NCBI RefSeq assembly: GCF_900119145.1
Contig: NZ_FPIY01000001.1
Coordinates: forward strand, 1,337,498 to 1,401,497
Source: Cellulophaga fucicola
Lineage (GTDB): Bacteria > Bacteroidota > Bacteroidia > Flavobacteriales > Flavobacteriaceae
Direction: 5' to 3'
DNA: 64,000 nucleotides
In this document: one piece after another, positions 9,196 to 19,165 of the stretch
Layout of the letters: each line of letters opens with the position of its first letter
Numbering within the stretch: the first letter of the stretch is position 1
The notes under the pieces: generated by a model
Databases searched by the model: none
Told to the model about the DNA's origin: nothing
What the model saw: the letters and a program-made list of their open reading frames with translations, nothing else
Translations under genes and position numbers: made by a program

Positions 9196-11658
9196 TTGAA
9201 ATGTACTGTATACTTCTTTATAATTACACTTTTAAGTTCTTTTAATTTATTATTAGGACAAACAGCTACAATTACCGGTGTTGTATTTACAGAAAATAAT
9301 AAACCTCTAGAAAACGTAAACATAAAAACAGAAACTAAAGGAGCCGTTAGCAATAGTAACGGCTTTTTTGCTTTAGAAGTTTCCGCAAACACAGAAATAA
9401 CAATTACATTTTCTCATATAGGTTACAAAAACGTAGTTGTTAAAAACCTAATTCTTAACAACGCAGAAAGTTACGAGCTATACCCTGTTTTACAAACTAC
9501 AACAGAACAAATAACCGAGGTTGTTATTACTGCCAACGGAGAAAGAAAAACACCTAACTTAACTACAATTTCACCCAGCATTGCTCGTAAAATTCCAGGT
9601 GCAAATGCAGGTGTAGAGAACACTCTAAAATTACTACCCAGCGTAATATCTAACAATGAGCTTAGTACACAATATGCAGTTCGCGGTGGCAATTATGACG
9701 AGAACCTTGTATATGTAAATGAAATTGAGGTGTACAGACCTTTTTTAATTAGATCTGGACAACAAGAAGGATTAAGTTTTGTTAATACGAACCTTACGCA
9801 AGAAATAAACTTTTCCGCTGGTGGTTTTCAAGCAAAATACGGAGATAAACTTTCTTCTGTTTTAGACATCACCTATAAAAAACCTATCAGTTTTTATGGC
9901 ACGGTAAACCTTAGTTTTTTAGGTGCAGATTTAGCGCTAGAGACAGCATCAAAAAATAAAAAACTTACCACAATTTCTGGCGCTAGATACAGAGATAACA
10001 ACTTATTTTTGAACAGCAAACAAACAACTGCAAATTACAAACCTACTTTTTTTGATCTACAAACGTATGCTATGTATAAATTTTCAGACAGGTTTCATCT
10101 AAACTTTTTAGGTAGTGCTTCTCTAAATAATTATACAAACGAACCACAAACTAGACAAACAAATTTTGGCACATTAAACAACCCTAAATCACTTACTGTA
10201 TACTATAACGGACAAGAAAAAAATAAATTTAATACTGTATTAGGAGCATTAAAAGCAGAGTATTTTGCGAATAAAAATTTAAGCTTAAAGTTAATTTCAT
10301 CACTATACCACACTACAGAAGAAGAATACTCTGATGTTTACGCACAATATGCTATTGGAGGTGTAAATACAGATTTAAGCAGTGATTCTTTTGGCAACGC
10401 TACTACACCTAAAATACTAGGATCACAGTTTAAGCGCACAAGAAACGATTTAGACGCATTGTTATTTAACATACAACACAAAGGAAAATACAGTAAAAAT
10501 AAAACTACCATAGAATGGGGAATTGGTTACAAGTTTGAAAACATTCGTGATCAACTAAGGGAATCTGAATTTATAGATTCCGCCGGATACTTTATAAGAC
10601 CTCCTTTAAAAGAGTTTCAAAATAATGAACCATATGCACCTAATACATCTCCCTTAGTAGCCTACTCTAGTTTGTTTGCTAAAAATAATGTTACCATTAA
10701 CAAGTTAAACTCTTATGTACAGTTTAGCAAGCAGACTAATTACAAAAGCAATGCATTATACTACAATTTAGGAATACGTTTTCAGTATTGGAATGTAAAC
10801 TCGGCCCCAAATAGCAATTCTTATGTAATAGTAAGTCCAAGAGCACAGTTTGCATTAAAACCTAATTGGAAAAAAGATATGCTTTTTAAAGCATCTATAG
10901 GAGTTTACCAACAAGCACCTTTTTACAGAGAGCTAAGAGATACAAACGGTACAGTACAAACCAATGTTAAAGCGCAAAAAGCAATACATTATGTATTAGG
11001 GAATGACTATAGTTTTCTACTATGGAAGAGACCATTCTCCTTAAAAACAGAAGCATACTATAAAAACATTGGTAATGTTAACGCCTATACATTAGAAGAT
11101 GTACGTATACGCTATTTGGCAAACAATAATAGTACTGCATATGTATATGGTTTAGAGACTAGACTAAACGGAGCTTTTGTACCTGGAACAGAGTCTTGGG
11201 TTAGTATTGGTTTTTTAAAGACCGAAGAAAATCAAAATAACAAAGGTTATATAGCAAGGCCAACAGATCAACGTTTTAAACTAGGAGTTTTGTTTCAGGA
11301 TTACTTACCAACAAACCCTAACGTAAAAATGTATTTAAACCTAGTTTACAACACTGGTTTACCCGGCGGATCACCAAATTATGCCGATCCTTATAAATAT
11401 AACAATAGATTAAAAGATTATAAGCGTGCAGATTTAGGAATTTCATATATTTTTGCAGACAGAAACTCGGACACCAAAAAAGGTTGGTTACGCAGGTTTA
11501 AAAATTTTACTGTAGGAGCAGAAATTTTTAATCTTTTTAACACACAAAATGCAATTACCAATACTTGGGTTAGAGACGCAGATAGCAAACAGCAATATGC
11601 AGTTCCTAATTATATGACAAGTAGAGTTTTAAATTTAAAAATAGGAATGCAATTTTAG
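9196..11658 (+). CDS. TonB-dependent receptor with carboxypeptidase-regulatory-like N-terminal domain
   Basis: 820 residues. Signal peptide about 1-22 (LLLGQ), then a CarboxypepD_reg-like domain (TITGVVFTENNKPLENVNI, about 24-110), a plug domain (about 120-230, with YAVRGGNYDENLVYVNEIEV) and a C-terminal outer-membrane beta barrel ending in LKIGMQF. The substrate is unknown; no SusD partner is adjacent, so it is not a classic glycan-uptake pair. The start is TTG: no in-frame ATG precedes the signal peptide. It follows the M23 gene by six bases and is followed by the 217-residue secreted protein, making a three-gene unit. Confidence 0.9.
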   Translation: MKCTVYFFIITLLSSFNLLLGQTATITGVVFTENNKPLENVNIKTETKGAVSNSNGFFALEVSANTEITITFSHIGYKNVVVKNLILNNAESYELYPVLQTTTEQITEVVITANGERKTPNLTTISPSIARKIPGANAGVENTLKLLPSVISNNELSTQYAVRGGNYDENLVYVNEIEVYRPFLIRSGQQEGLSFVNTNLTQEINFSAGGFQAKYGDKLSSVLDITYKKPISFYGTVNLSFLGADLALETASKNKKLTTISGARYRDNNLFLNSKQTTANYKPTFFDLQTYAMYKFSDRFHLNFLGSASLNNYTNEPQTRQTNFGTLNNPKSLTVYYNGQEKNKFNTVLGALKAEYFANKNLSLKLISSLYHTTEEEYSDVYAQYAIGGVNTDLSSDSFGNATTPKILGSQFKRTRNDLDALLFNIQHKGKYSKNKTTIEWGIGYKFENIRDQLRESEFIDSAGYFIRPPLKEFQNNEPYAPNTSPLVAYSSLFAKNNVTINKLNSYVQFSKQTNYKSNALYYNLGIRFQYWNVNSAPNSNSYVIVSPRAQFALKPNWKKDMLFKASIGVYQQAPFYRELRDTNGTVQTNVKAQKAIHYVLGNDYSFLLWKRPFSLKTEAYYKNIGNVNAYTLEDVRIRYLANNNSTAYVYGLETRLNGAFVPGTESWVSIGFLKTEENQNNKGYIARPTDQRFKLGVLFQDYLPTNPNVKMYLNLVYNTGLPGGSPNYADPYKYNNRLKDYKRADLGISYIFADRNSDTKKGWLRRFKNFTVGAEIFNLFNTQNAITNTWVRDADSKQQYAVPNYMTSRVLNLKIGMQF

Positions 11659-11667
11659 ATACTAAAA

Positions 11668-12321
11668 ATGAAAAAAATATTACCCTTAATACTTCTATTA
11701 TCTTTTTGTACAATACAAGCACAGAAAAACATTTACGAAAATCAGCATTTTGACGCTATAAGTAAAGATCACAAAGTACTAGCTGTTATACCTTTTTTAG
11801 CTAATTTGGAGTTAAAAGACAATATTACAAATGAAGAACTTACAAAATTAGAACAAAAAGAAGGCTACGCAGTACAGAACGCTTTAGAATCTTACTTTTT
11901 AAGAGGTAAGAAAAAGAAAAAATACGCTGTAGAATTTCAAAACGTAAAAAATACAAATGCATTATTAGCAAAACATAACATTACGTTTAAAAATATAGAT
12001 ATACACACTACAAAAGAACTTTCTAAAATATTAAATGTAGATGGTATTATTAGTGGTAATATAGATTTAAATGTTTTATTATCTGATGGTGTCTCTACAG
12101 ACTTTAACTTTTTTGACTATTTTGATGGTAATGCAAATTACGGTCGTATTGGTATAAAAGTTAGTGATGGCGACACAGGAAAATTACTTTGGAAATACGA
12201 AAAGGAAATTAACAAGAAGACTGGCAAAAACACCATTGACCTAATAGATGGTATGATGAAGAAAGCTGCTCGTAAATTTCCTTATGATAAAGAAAGAACT
12301 AAAAAGAGTAAAAAAGACTAA
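11668..12321 (+). CDS. Conserved secreted protein of unknown function
   Basis: 217 residues with a signal peptide (about 1-18, ending IQAQ). The body alternates strands and helices (HKVLAVIPFLANLELKDN, LSKILNVDGIISGNIDLNV, IGIKVSDGDTGKLLWKYEKE), a pattern reminiscent of the CsgG/LpoB-like periplasmic fold, in which a protein reports on whether a name or factor is present; this is a fold-level impression only. It is the last gene of the M23-TonB receptor unit, nine bases after the receptor, and its stop overlaps the stop of the convergent cysteine desulfurase gene. Confidence 0.7.
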   Translation: MKKILPLILLLSFCTIQAQKNIYENQHFDAISKDHKVLAVIPFLANLELKDNITNEELTKLEQKEGYAVQNALESYFLRGKKKKKYAVEFQNVKNTNALLAKHNITFKNIDIHTTKELSKILNVDGIISGNIDLNVLLSDGVSTDFNFFDYFDGNANYGRIGIKVSDGDTGKLLWKYEKEINKKTGKNTIDLIDGMMKKAARKFPYDKERTKKSKKD

Positions 12322-13466
12322 CTCTCTATAAACTCTTTTAGTACTTGTATTGTATAATCTAACTCTTGTTTTGTATTAAACTTAGAGAAAGAAAAACGCA
12401 TAGATGGTTTTTGTAAATCCTCAGCAGATAATACTTCTGTTAATACGTGAGACCCCATACTGCTTCCAGATTGACAAGCACTACCTTTAGAGCACGCAAT
12501 ACCTTTTAAATCTAAATGAAATAAAAGCATTAAAGCTTTTTTCTCATCTACAGGTAAATTAACATTTACCAATGTATATGTACTTTTATCTATATCTCCA
12601 GAAAGACCATTAAACTTAACACCTGGAACTTCTACTTGTATTTTATCAATAAAATATTGCTTTAAATCAGTAACATAAGCTTTTTCTTTAGCTAAGTTTT
12701 CATAAGACGTTACAAAAGCCTCTTCTAAACCAACAATATTATGGTATGGCTCAGTACCAGCTCTAAAACCACGCTCTTGAGAACCCCCAAAAATAAGTGG
12801 CTTAATAATTTTATCTCTTTTAATAAAAGCAAAACCAATACCTTTTGGTCCGTGAAATTTATGCGCTGCGGCAGTTAAAAAATCTATTGGTGTTTTTTGT
12901 ACATCCCACTCATAATGACCAACAGACTGTACTGTGTCTGAATGAAAAAGAGCACCATACTCTTTACACAAAGCACAAACAGCATCTATATCTAATTTGT
13001 TTCCTATTTCATTATTAACGTGCATAAGACTTACTATTTTTTTAGTATCGTCTTGTGCTAATAATACTTTTAAATGGTCTAAGTCTGGGTTGCCATTGGC
13101 ATCTAAATTTACATAATGCAATGCAACACCGTATTCCTTTTCTAATTCTTCAACGGTATGTAAAACTGCATGATGTTCTATTTTTGATGTTATAACTGTA
13201 CGTACACCTAAATCCCTAACAGCACCACGCAATACCATATTATCTGCTTCTGTACCACCAGAAGTAAAAATAATTTCGGATGGATGGGCATTTAAGTATT
13301 TAGCAATTGTTTTACGTGTTTTTTCTATTGCAGTTTTAGCTGTTCTACCAAAACTATGTGTAGAAGATGGGTTCCCGTAACATTCTCCTAAAGCGTCTTG
13401 CATTTTTGCAATAACTTCTTCTCTTACCTGTGTTGTAGCTGCGCTATCTAAATAAACTTTTTGCAT
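12318..13466 (-). CDS. Cysteine desulfurase (IscS/NifS family)
   Basis: 382 residues. The PLP-binding Lys203 lies in AAAHKFHGPKG, the His pair in SKIEHHAVLHT lies over the cofactor ring, and the sulfur-carrying Cys is in KGIACSKGSACQSGSS, which resembles the longer-loop class I (NifS/IscS) enzymes. It releases sulfur from L-cysteine for Fe-S clusters and thio-modified tRNA. No iscU, iscR or suf genes are adjacent. The start ATG gives the standard MQKVYLDSAATTQV. Confidence 0.92.
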   Translation of the reverse strand: MQKVYLDSAATTQVREEVIAKMQDALGECYGNPSSTHSFGRTAKTAIEKTRKTIAKYLNAHPSEIIFTSGGTEADNMVLRGAVRDLGVRTVITSKIEHHAVLHTVEELEKEYGVALHYVNLDANGNPDLDHLKVLLAQDDTKKIVSLMHVNNEIGNKLDIDAVCALCKEYGALFHSDTVQSVGHYEWDVQKTPIDFLTAAAHKFHGPKGIGFAFIKRDKIIKPLIFGGSQERGFRAGTEPYHNIVGLEEAFVTSYENLAKEKAYVTDLKQYFIDKIQVEVPGVKFNGLSGDIDKSTYTLVNVNLPVDEKKALMLLFHLDLKGIACSKGSACQSGSSMGSHVLTEVLSAEDLQKPSMRFSFSKFNTKQELDYTIQVLKEFIES

Positions 13467-13578
13467 CAGAATTTATCAAAAATTATAATCCCCCAAAAAT
13501 AGGGGATTTAAAATTAAATAAATCTAAAAAACGTTAAAATCTATATCTAATCAAAAGAAAAACTTTTACATTTGGAGT

Positions 13579-14085
13579 ATGAAGAAATTTTTCCTTTTTA
13601 GCTCGCTTTTTACCTTATTATCTTGTAGTGATGGTGACTTGCAAATTGAAACTTTAGATTTTAGCGCTGTAACAGCCCAAAACTGCGGTACACTTACAGT
13701 AGATACAGAATTGTTTTTTAAAATAAATGATAATGAAACTCTAATTCTAAACTTACAAGATGGCGTTTTAAAGAATGAAGTTTCTACTGAAGAAATAACA
13801 AGTGCAATACCAGAATCATCTCAGTTAACATACCGCACCTTTTCTGGAACTGTAACAAGTAGTTATTTTTGTGATTCTCCACCACCTGCTACACCTTCAG
13901 TTTTAGAGGAAATTGAAGCAGCTGAAGGAATAGTAACAATCTCTACAGTTGCTGGTGAAACCGAAGGAACCTTTGTACACACTATAAAACTTAGCAATGT
14001 TACCCTACTTAATAATGATGATACACGTATTACAGATTTAAATATTGAAGATTTTGCAGTGATAACAACTACAATTGCTCAATAG
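13579..14085 (+). CDS. Predicted lipoprotein of unknown function
   Basis: 168 residues. The N-terminus has a short lipoprotein signal with the lipobox LLSC, Cys16 followed by SDGD, an acidic +2/+3 context that in Bacteroidota is compatible with surface export. The mature part is rich in Thr, Ser and acidic residues and looks all-beta. I do not recognise a family. A sequence TACATTTG at 13567-13574 matches the -7 promoter element but lies only four bases from the ATG, so it may be accidental. The gene is convergent with the Smr-domain gene, seven bases apart. Confidence 0.7.
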   Translation: MKKFFLFSSLFTLLSCSDGDLQIETLDFSAVTAQNCGTLTVDTELFFKINDNETLILNLQDGVLKNEVSTEEITSAIPESSQLTYRTFSGTVTSSYFCDSPPPATPSVLEEIEAAEGIVTISTVAGETEGTFVHTIKLSNVTLLNNDDTRITDLNIEDFAVITTTIAQ

Positions 14086-14091
14086 TATTTT

Positions 14092-14637
14092 TTAACTCTG
14101 ATAAATATAAACTTCTGTAGCGCCTAGTCCGTATTTTTGGTAATCTGCATCATAAAACTTTAAGTTATCGTATTTATTAAAAAGATAATGTAACTCTTCT
14201 TTTAATACACCCTCCCCTACTCCATGGATAAATACAATTTTTTGTATTCTTTTCTGAATAGCAAAGTTTAGCTTATGTTTAGCTGTCTCTAGTTGCAAAT
14301 TAAGCATATCAAAATTACCCATTCCTTTACTAGATTTTACTAGTTGGTTAATGTGTAAGTCTACTTCCATTTTAGGAACATTTCGTTCTTTAGCCTTAAC
14401 TACCGGTCTATTTTTACGCTTTGGCTGTTCTTTTTCTTGCTTAATTTTAGCAACTTCGTAATTAGAGACTCTAATTGTATCATTACTGGGCTTCTTAATT
14501 AATTCTTTAGAAGCATAAGAGATATAAAAACCCATATCTGTCTCTATAGTAATAGTATCACCCACAATCGCGGTTACAACACCCAAAAGAGTATCATCTA
14601 AAACTTCTACATTATCACCTACACTAAACTTTTTCAT
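14092..14637 (-). CDS. Smr-domain protein (MutS2-like C-terminal domain)
   Basis: 181 residues. An N-terminal KOW/SH3-like barrel (FSVGDNVEVLDDTLLGVVTAI, about 3-45) is joined by a basic linker (QPKRKNRPVVKAKERN) to an Smr domain (about 90-181) with the signature VDLHINQL and IHGVGEGVLKEEL. Smr domains nick branched DNA or cleave RNA, for example in MutS2-linked ribosome rescue. The same two parts occur in longer DUF2027 proteins of Bacteroidota; this is a short version. No neighbour suggests its pathway. Confidence 0.85.
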   Translation of the reverse strand: MKKFSVGDNVEVLDDTLLGVVTAIVGDTITIETDMGFYISYASKELIKKPSNDTIRVSNYEVAKIKQEKEQPKRKNRPVVKAKERNVPKMEVDLHINQLVKSSKGMGNFDMLNLQLETAKHKLNFAIQKRIQKIVFIHGVGEGVLKEELHYLFNKYDNLKFYDADYQKYGLGATEVYIYQS

Positions 14638-14749
14638 ACCAAGATATTACATCTTTTATTTTTAAATTTTAAAAAATAACTAAGACGTTTATTTTCATTC
14701 AACAAAAATAGTAGTATTTTTCCGTTTCAAAAATAGAATACAAGCCTAA

Positions 14750-15049
14750 ATGCCATTACCTAGCCTAGATTTTAACATTAACGAATATATGCTTCCTTGT
14801 ATGAACAAGAAGTTGTTAGGCGTAGATTGTCCTGGATGTGGCATACAAAGATCATTAGCTTTAATATTACAAGGAGATTTTGCTGCTGCATTTAATATGT
14901 ACCCTGCAATTTATACTTTACTATTACTTATGGGCTTTGTTGGCGTAAACTATTTTTACAAAATAAAATTTGCTAGTAAAATAATAACCGCTTTGGCCAT
15001 TATTAATGTAATATTAATTTTGACTAACTATTTATATAAATTTATTTAA
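14750..15049 (+). CDS. DUF2752 membrane protein
   Basis: 99 residues. It carries the family signature CPGCGIQRSLALILQGDF near residues 26-43, followed by two hydrophobic segments (about 52-70 and 78-97). DUF2752 proteins are small membrane proteins of unknown function, with paired cysteines that could bind metal or form a disulfide. It is the first of three small membrane-protein genes read in the same direction (next genes 17 and 17 bases apart), which argues for a joint role. Confidence 0.85.
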   Translation: MPLPSLDFNINEYMLPCMNKKLLGVDCPGCGIQRSLALILQGDFAAAFNMYPAIYTLLLLMGFVGVNYFYKIKFASKIITALAIINVILILTNYLYKFI

Positions 15050-15065
15050 CCAATCTTTTAAAATT

Positions 15066-15392
15066 ATGGAACAAGAAAAATTACCGAATGGAACAATGAT
15101 TATAGTACTTGGTATACTAGGATACTTATGTTGTTGTTTAGCAGGTCTAGGTATTATACCTTCTGCTATTGCATATTTTATGGCAACTAAAGCCGAAAAA
15201 ATTTATGCAGAAAACCCAGAAGGGTATGACAATGCAGGTCAAATTAAAACAGGTAAAATTGTAGCATTAATAGCTGTTATTTTAAACGTATTAGTTATGA
15301 TTAGATGGATTTACGTTTTCGCAACTGGAGGTATGGAAGCTATACAAGAAGCTATAAGCCAAATTCAGGAAGGAATGGATGCTGCTCAATAA
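15066..15392 (+). CDS. CCC-motif small membrane protein
   Basis: 108 residues. Two transmembrane helices: the first contains the run LGYLCCCLAGLGIIPS (about 18-33) with three consecutive cysteines, the second is GKIVALIAVILNVLVMI. Between them is a conserved cytoplasmic or periplasmic loop (KAEKIYAENPEGYDNAGQIKTG). It belongs to the CCC-motif membrane proteins found in Bacteroidota, function unknown. The next gene is a diverged copy, so the pair probably arose by tandem duplication. Confidence 0.8.
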   Translation: MEQEKLPNGTMIIVLGILGYLCCCLAGLGIIPSAIAYFMATKAEKIYAENPEGYDNAGQIKTGKIVALIAVILNVLVMIRWIYVFATGGMEAIQEAISQIQEGMDAAQ

Positions 15393-15408
15393 TTAGAGAT
15401 TTAGAGAT

Positions 15409-15726
15409 ATGAAAGAAGAATTACCAGGTGCTAGTAGCGCCTTAACAATGGGAATATTAAGTATTGTATTAACACTTTTTTGTTGTGGACCTTTTGGTGC
15501 TATATTTTCATTCATTGGTTTTGCAAAAGCTAAATCTGCAAAAAAACTATTTGAAGAAAATCCAGACAAATATATAAGCGTAGATAGTGCCAATACTGGT
15601 AGAATACTATCTATAGTTGGCTTAATACTAGCTTGTTTATTACTTTTATGTATCTTATTATTTTTAGCTCCTATACTTGCTTTTATTGGTATGGCGGGCT
15701 ATGAAAGCACACAATATCAATACTAA
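15409..15726 (+). CDS. CCC-motif-like small membrane protein (paralogue)
   Basis: 105 residues. It shares layout and loop pattern with the preceding protein: TLFCCGPFGAIFSFIGFAKA, then KLFEENPDKYISVDSANTGR, then a hydrophobic helix. Only two of the three cysteines remain and a Gly-Pro follows them. The gene starts 17 bases after its paralogue and ends before a strong terminator, so the DUF2752 gene and the two paralogues form one transcription unit. Function unknown. Confidence 0.78.
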   Translation: MKEELPGASSALTMGILSIVLTLFCCGPFGAIFSFIGFAKAKSAKKLFEENPDKYISVDSANTGRILSIVGLILACLLLLCILLFLAPILAFIGMAGYESTQYQY

Positions 15727-15747
15727 ACTCATTTTCTTTAGAGTATA

Positions 15748-15781
15748 AAAAAATCCCAAAACATATGTTTTGGGATTTTTT
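15748..15781 (+). terminator. Bidirectional Rho-independent terminator
   Basis: A perfect palindrome centred at 15764/15765 with a TCCCAAAACAT arm and A/T tracts on both ends. It separates the DUF2752/CCC unit from the convergent recQ gene. Confidence 0.9.
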
Positions 15782-15800
15782 AGTATATATCTTATTTAGT

Positions 15801-18002
15801 TTAGTTAGCTACTTCGCTAATAAATTTTAATCGGTATAAACGTAATTCTTCATCTTCATAATCACCATCAAACTCTTCTATAGCTGTTTCTATACTATCA
15901 GACTCTGCTTCTAAAAAATACTCATGTATCTCTTCTTGTTGGTCTTCATCTAAGGTTTCGTCTACCCAATATGTAATATTAAGCTTAGTTCCACTGTAAA
16001 CTATCTGTTCCATCTCTTTTATTAACTCTGGCAACTCTATACCTTTTGCACTAGCAATATCTGTTAATGGTAACTTACGGTCTACGTTCTGTATTATATA
16101 TAGTTTTAAAGCTGAATTTGCCCCAGTACTTTTTACAACTAAATCGTCTGGACGTGTAATATTATTATCATCTACATATTTAGTAATAAGCGCTAAAAAT
16201 GGTTTTCCGTATTTTTTAGCTTTACCCTCACCTACACCGTGTATATTTAGCATATCCTCCATACTAATAGGATACTTAAGCGCCATATCTTCTATAGACG
16301 GGTCCTGAAAAACTACAAACGGAGGCACTCCGTGTTTTTTAGCCTCTGCCTTTCTTAACTGCTTTAATAACTGAGACAGCTCTTTATCTGCGACACCACC
16401 AGAACTTTTAGCGGCACTTACAATAGCATCGTCATTTTCTTGACTATATACATGGTCTTTTGTCATTAAAAATGATGTTGGCTTTTTTACAAATTCTGCC
16501 CCTAATGGAGTAGCACGCAAAATACCATATTGTTCTATTTCTTTTCTTAAATAACCCGCTACTAATGTTTGGCGTATTAAAGCCATCCAATAACCTGCAT
16601 CTTTGTCTTTACCTATACCAAAGAAAGGTTTTTCATCTGTTTTATGAGATGATATTAATGCGTTCTTTTTACCTATTAAAGTATTTACTATTTCTTTAGA
16701 CTTAAATTTTTCCATTGTTCCCTGAACAACACTAATAAGTTTAACCACATTTTCTTTGGCTTCTACTTTTTCTTTAGGTGTACGGGTATTGTCGTCCATA
16801 TCTGCACCTTCACCATTTACCTCGTCAAAATCTTCTCCAAAATAATGAAGTATAAATTTTCTACGAGACATAGATGTTTCTGCAAAACCAACAACTTCTT
16901 GTAAGAGCGCATTACCAATTTCTTGCTCTGCAACTGGCTTACCAGACATAAATTTTTCTAACTTTTCTATATCTTTATAAGAGTAAAAAGCCAAACAATG
17001 GCCCTCACCACCATCTCTACCTGCTCTACCAGTTTCTTGGTAATAACTCTCTAAACTTTTTGGAATATCGTTATGTATTACAAAACGTACATCTGGCTTA
17101 TCTATTCCCATACCAAAAGCAATTGTTGCAACAACAACATCTACCTCTTCCATTAAAAACATATCTTGGTAACGAGACCTTGTTTTTGCATCAAAACCAG
17201 CGTGATAAGGAACTGCACTTATACCGTTTACTTGCAATACTTGTGCTAATGCTTCAACTTTTTTACGACTTAAACAATAAATAATTCCAGATTTACCTAC
17301 ATTTTGCTTTACAAAACGAATTATATCTGCTTCTATATTTTGAGTTTTTGGTCGTACTTCATAAAATAAATTAGGTCTATTAAACGATGCTTTAAAAAGT
17401 TTAGCATCAGTAATACCTAAATTTTTTACAATATCTTCTTGTACCTTTGGTGTTGCTGTTGCTGTTAAACCTATCATAGGAATATTGTCTCCTAACCTAC
17501 CAACAATAGCTTTTAGGTTACGGTATTCAGGTCTAAAATCGTGCCCCCACTCAGAAATACAATGCGCTTCATCTACTGCTACAAAAGAAATTTTAACAGA
17601 GCGTAAAAACTCTACATACTCCTCTTTTATTAAAGATTCCGGAGCCACATAAAGCATTTTAGTTACACCACTTAAAATATCTTCTTTAACTTCTTTTACT
17701 TGGGTTTTTGTTAAAGATGAATTTAAAACGTGAGCAACACCATAGTCTGGCGATATACCACGTATGGCATCTACCTGGTTCTTCATCAAAGCAATTAAAG
17801 GAGAAACCACAATAGCAGTACCTTCTTGCATAAGTGCAGGCAATTGGTAGCAGAGAGACTTTCCTCCACCAGTTGGCATTATAACAAAAGTATTATTACC
17901 CTGAAGCAAGTTATTGATAACACCTTCTTGAAGACCTTTAAACTTATTAAAGCCAAAAAACTTCTTTAGGGAAGCATGCAAATCAATTTTAGAATGACTC
18001 AT
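15801..18002 (-). CDS. recQ: ATP-dependent DNA helicase RecQ
   Basis: 733 residues. Helicase motifs in order: Walker [15 protein letters not shown] (about 40-53), DEAH in [18 protein letters not shown], motif IV-VI with [12 protein letters not shown]; then the zinc/winged-helix RQC region and an HRDC domain (about 520-600), followed by an acidic C-terminal tail of about 120 residues. RecQ unwinds DNA 3' to 5' in recombination repair. The tail is longer than in E. coli RecQ (about 610 residues) but this is common in Bacteroidota. The gene is read away from kdsD. Confidence 0.95.
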   Translation of the reverse strand: MSHSKIDLHASLKKFFGFNKFKGLQEGVINNLLQGNNTFVIMPTGGGKSLCYQLPALMQEGTAIVVSPLIALMKNQVDAIRGISPDYGVAHVLNSSLTKTQVKEVKEDILSGVTKMLYVAPESLIKEEYVEFLRSVKISFVAVDEAHCISEWGHDFRPEYRNLKAIVGRLGDNIPMIGLTATATPKVQEDIVKNLGITDAKLFKASFNRPNLFYEVRPKTQNIEADIIRFVKQNVGKSGIIYCLSRKKVEALAQVLQVNGISAVPYHAGFDAKTRSRYQDMFLMEEVDVVVATIAFGMGIDKPDVRFVIHNDIPKSLESYYQETGRAGRDGGEGHCLAFYSYKDIEKLEKFMSGKPVAEQEIGNALLQEVVGFAETSMSRRKFILHYFGEDFDEVNGEGADMDDNTRTPKEKVEAKENVVKLISVVQGTMEKFKSKEIVNTLIGKKNALISSHKTDEKPFFGIGKDKDAGYWMALIRQTLVAGYLRKEIEQYGILRATPLGAEFVKKPTSFLMTKDHVYSQENDDAIVSAAKSSGGVADKELSQLLKQLRKAEAKKHGVPPFVVFQDPSIEDMALKYPISMEDMLNIHGVGEGKAKKYGKPFLALITKYVDDNNITRPDDLVVKSTGANSALKLYIIQNVDRKLPLTDIASAKGIELPELIKEMEQIVYSGTKLNITYWVDETLDEDQQEEIHEYFLEAESDSIETAIEEFDGDYEDEELRLYRLKFISEVAN

Positions 18003-18199
18003 AGTATATTATAGAGATTGTACGTATTGTTTAAATAAAATAAATTTCAAGATACTCAAATTTTAGGAAATCGTACAAAATTTAAAGCAATTTTAATTTC
18101 CATCAATTTACAGCATCACATAAAAATAAGTTTATGTAATTTTGTATTCTTAAAGATAATACATCTTTTTTAAAACAGAACATATAATTTAAGATTACA

Positions 18200-19165
18200 T
18201 TGAGCAACTCCAAAACAATTCTAGATATTGCAAAGCGTACAATTTCTATAGAAGCTGAAGCTATTAAACATTTATCGACCTTATTAGACGCAAATTTTGT
18301 AGATGCAGTAAATAGCATTTACAATTCTAAAGGAAGATTAATTATTTCTGGTATTGGTAAAAGCGCCATTATAGCACAGAAAATAGTTGCTACTTTAAAT
18401 TCTACCGGTACTCCATCTATATTTATGCACGCAGCAGATGCTATACACGGCGACCTTGGCACTGTATTAGATGACGATGTTGTTATTTGTATCTCTAAAA
18501 GTGGTAATACACCAGAAATTAAAGTTTTGGTGCCACTTATAAAAAGAGGAGGTAATATTTTAATAGGAATGACTGGTAATACAGATTCTTTTTTAGCACA
18601 ACAATCTAACTACGTATTAAATACTTATGTAGAAAAAGAAGCGTGTCCTAATAATTTAGCTCCTACAACTAGTACAACGGCACAACTGGTTATAGGTGAT
18701 GCAATTGCAGTATCTCTTTTAGAGCTAAAAAGATTTACAAGTAAAGATTTTGCTAAATACCACCCAGGTGGCGCATTAGGAAAAAAATTATATTTACGTG
18801 TAAACGATATTGTAAACAACAACCAGAAACCAGAAGTTACCGCAGACACGCCTGTAAAACAGGTAATTATAGAGATATCTGAAAAAATGTTAGGTGCTAC
18901 TGCTGTTTTAGAGGGGAATAAAGTTGTAGGTATTATTACTGATGGTGATATTAGACGTATGCTAAACAAGCACGATAATATTGGTAATTTAACAGCTAAA
19001 GACATTATGTCTAAAAACCCTAAGACAGTAGATACAGATGTTTTAGCTGTAGATGCCTTAGAATTAATGCAACAACAAGGAATATCACAATTAGTTGCTG
19101 TAAGCGACTCTAATTATGTTGGTTTAGTACATTTGCATAACTTAGTAAACGAAGGCATTTTATAA
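18200..19165 (+). CDS. kdsD: Arabinose-5-phosphate isomerase (KpsF/GutQ family)
   Basis: 321 residues. SIS sugar-isomerase domain (about 35-180, with ISGIGKSAIIAQKI and CISKSGNTPEIK) followed by two CBS domains (about 205-321). It converts ribulose-5-phosphate to arabinose-5-phosphate, the first step to Kdo in lipopolysaccharide. The start is TTG (MSNSKTILDIAKRT); no in-frame ATG gives a full N-terminus. A -7-like TAATTTTG lies at 18137-18144. The stop shares its final A with the ATG of tatC, so the two genes are translationally coupled. Confidence 0.93.
   Translation: MSNSKTILDIAKRTISIEAEAIKHLSTLLDANFVDAVNSIYNSKGRLIISGIGKSAIIAQKIVATLNSTGTPSIFMHAADAIHGDLGTVLDDDVVICISKSGNTPEIKVLVPLIKRGGNILIGMTGNTDSFLAQQSNYVLNTYVEKEACPNNLAPTTSTTAQLVIGDAIAVSLLELKRFTSKDFAKYHPGGALGKKLYLRVNDIVNNNQKPEVTADTPVKQVIIEISEKMLGATAVLEGNKVVGIITDGDIRRMLNKHDNIGNLTAKDIMSKNPKTVDTDVLAVDALELMQQQGISQLVAVSDSNYVGLVHLHNLVNEGIL

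Noticed and set aside
13567..13574. TACATTTG as promoter of the lipoprotein gene at 13579
   Set aside because: It is only four bases from the ATG, which would leave almost no leader, and has no TTG at proper spacing.
18103..18318. Minus-strand ORF of 71 codons between recQ and kdsD
   Set aside because: It overlaps the kdsD N-terminus, has no signal of coding and would oppose the kdsD promoter region.
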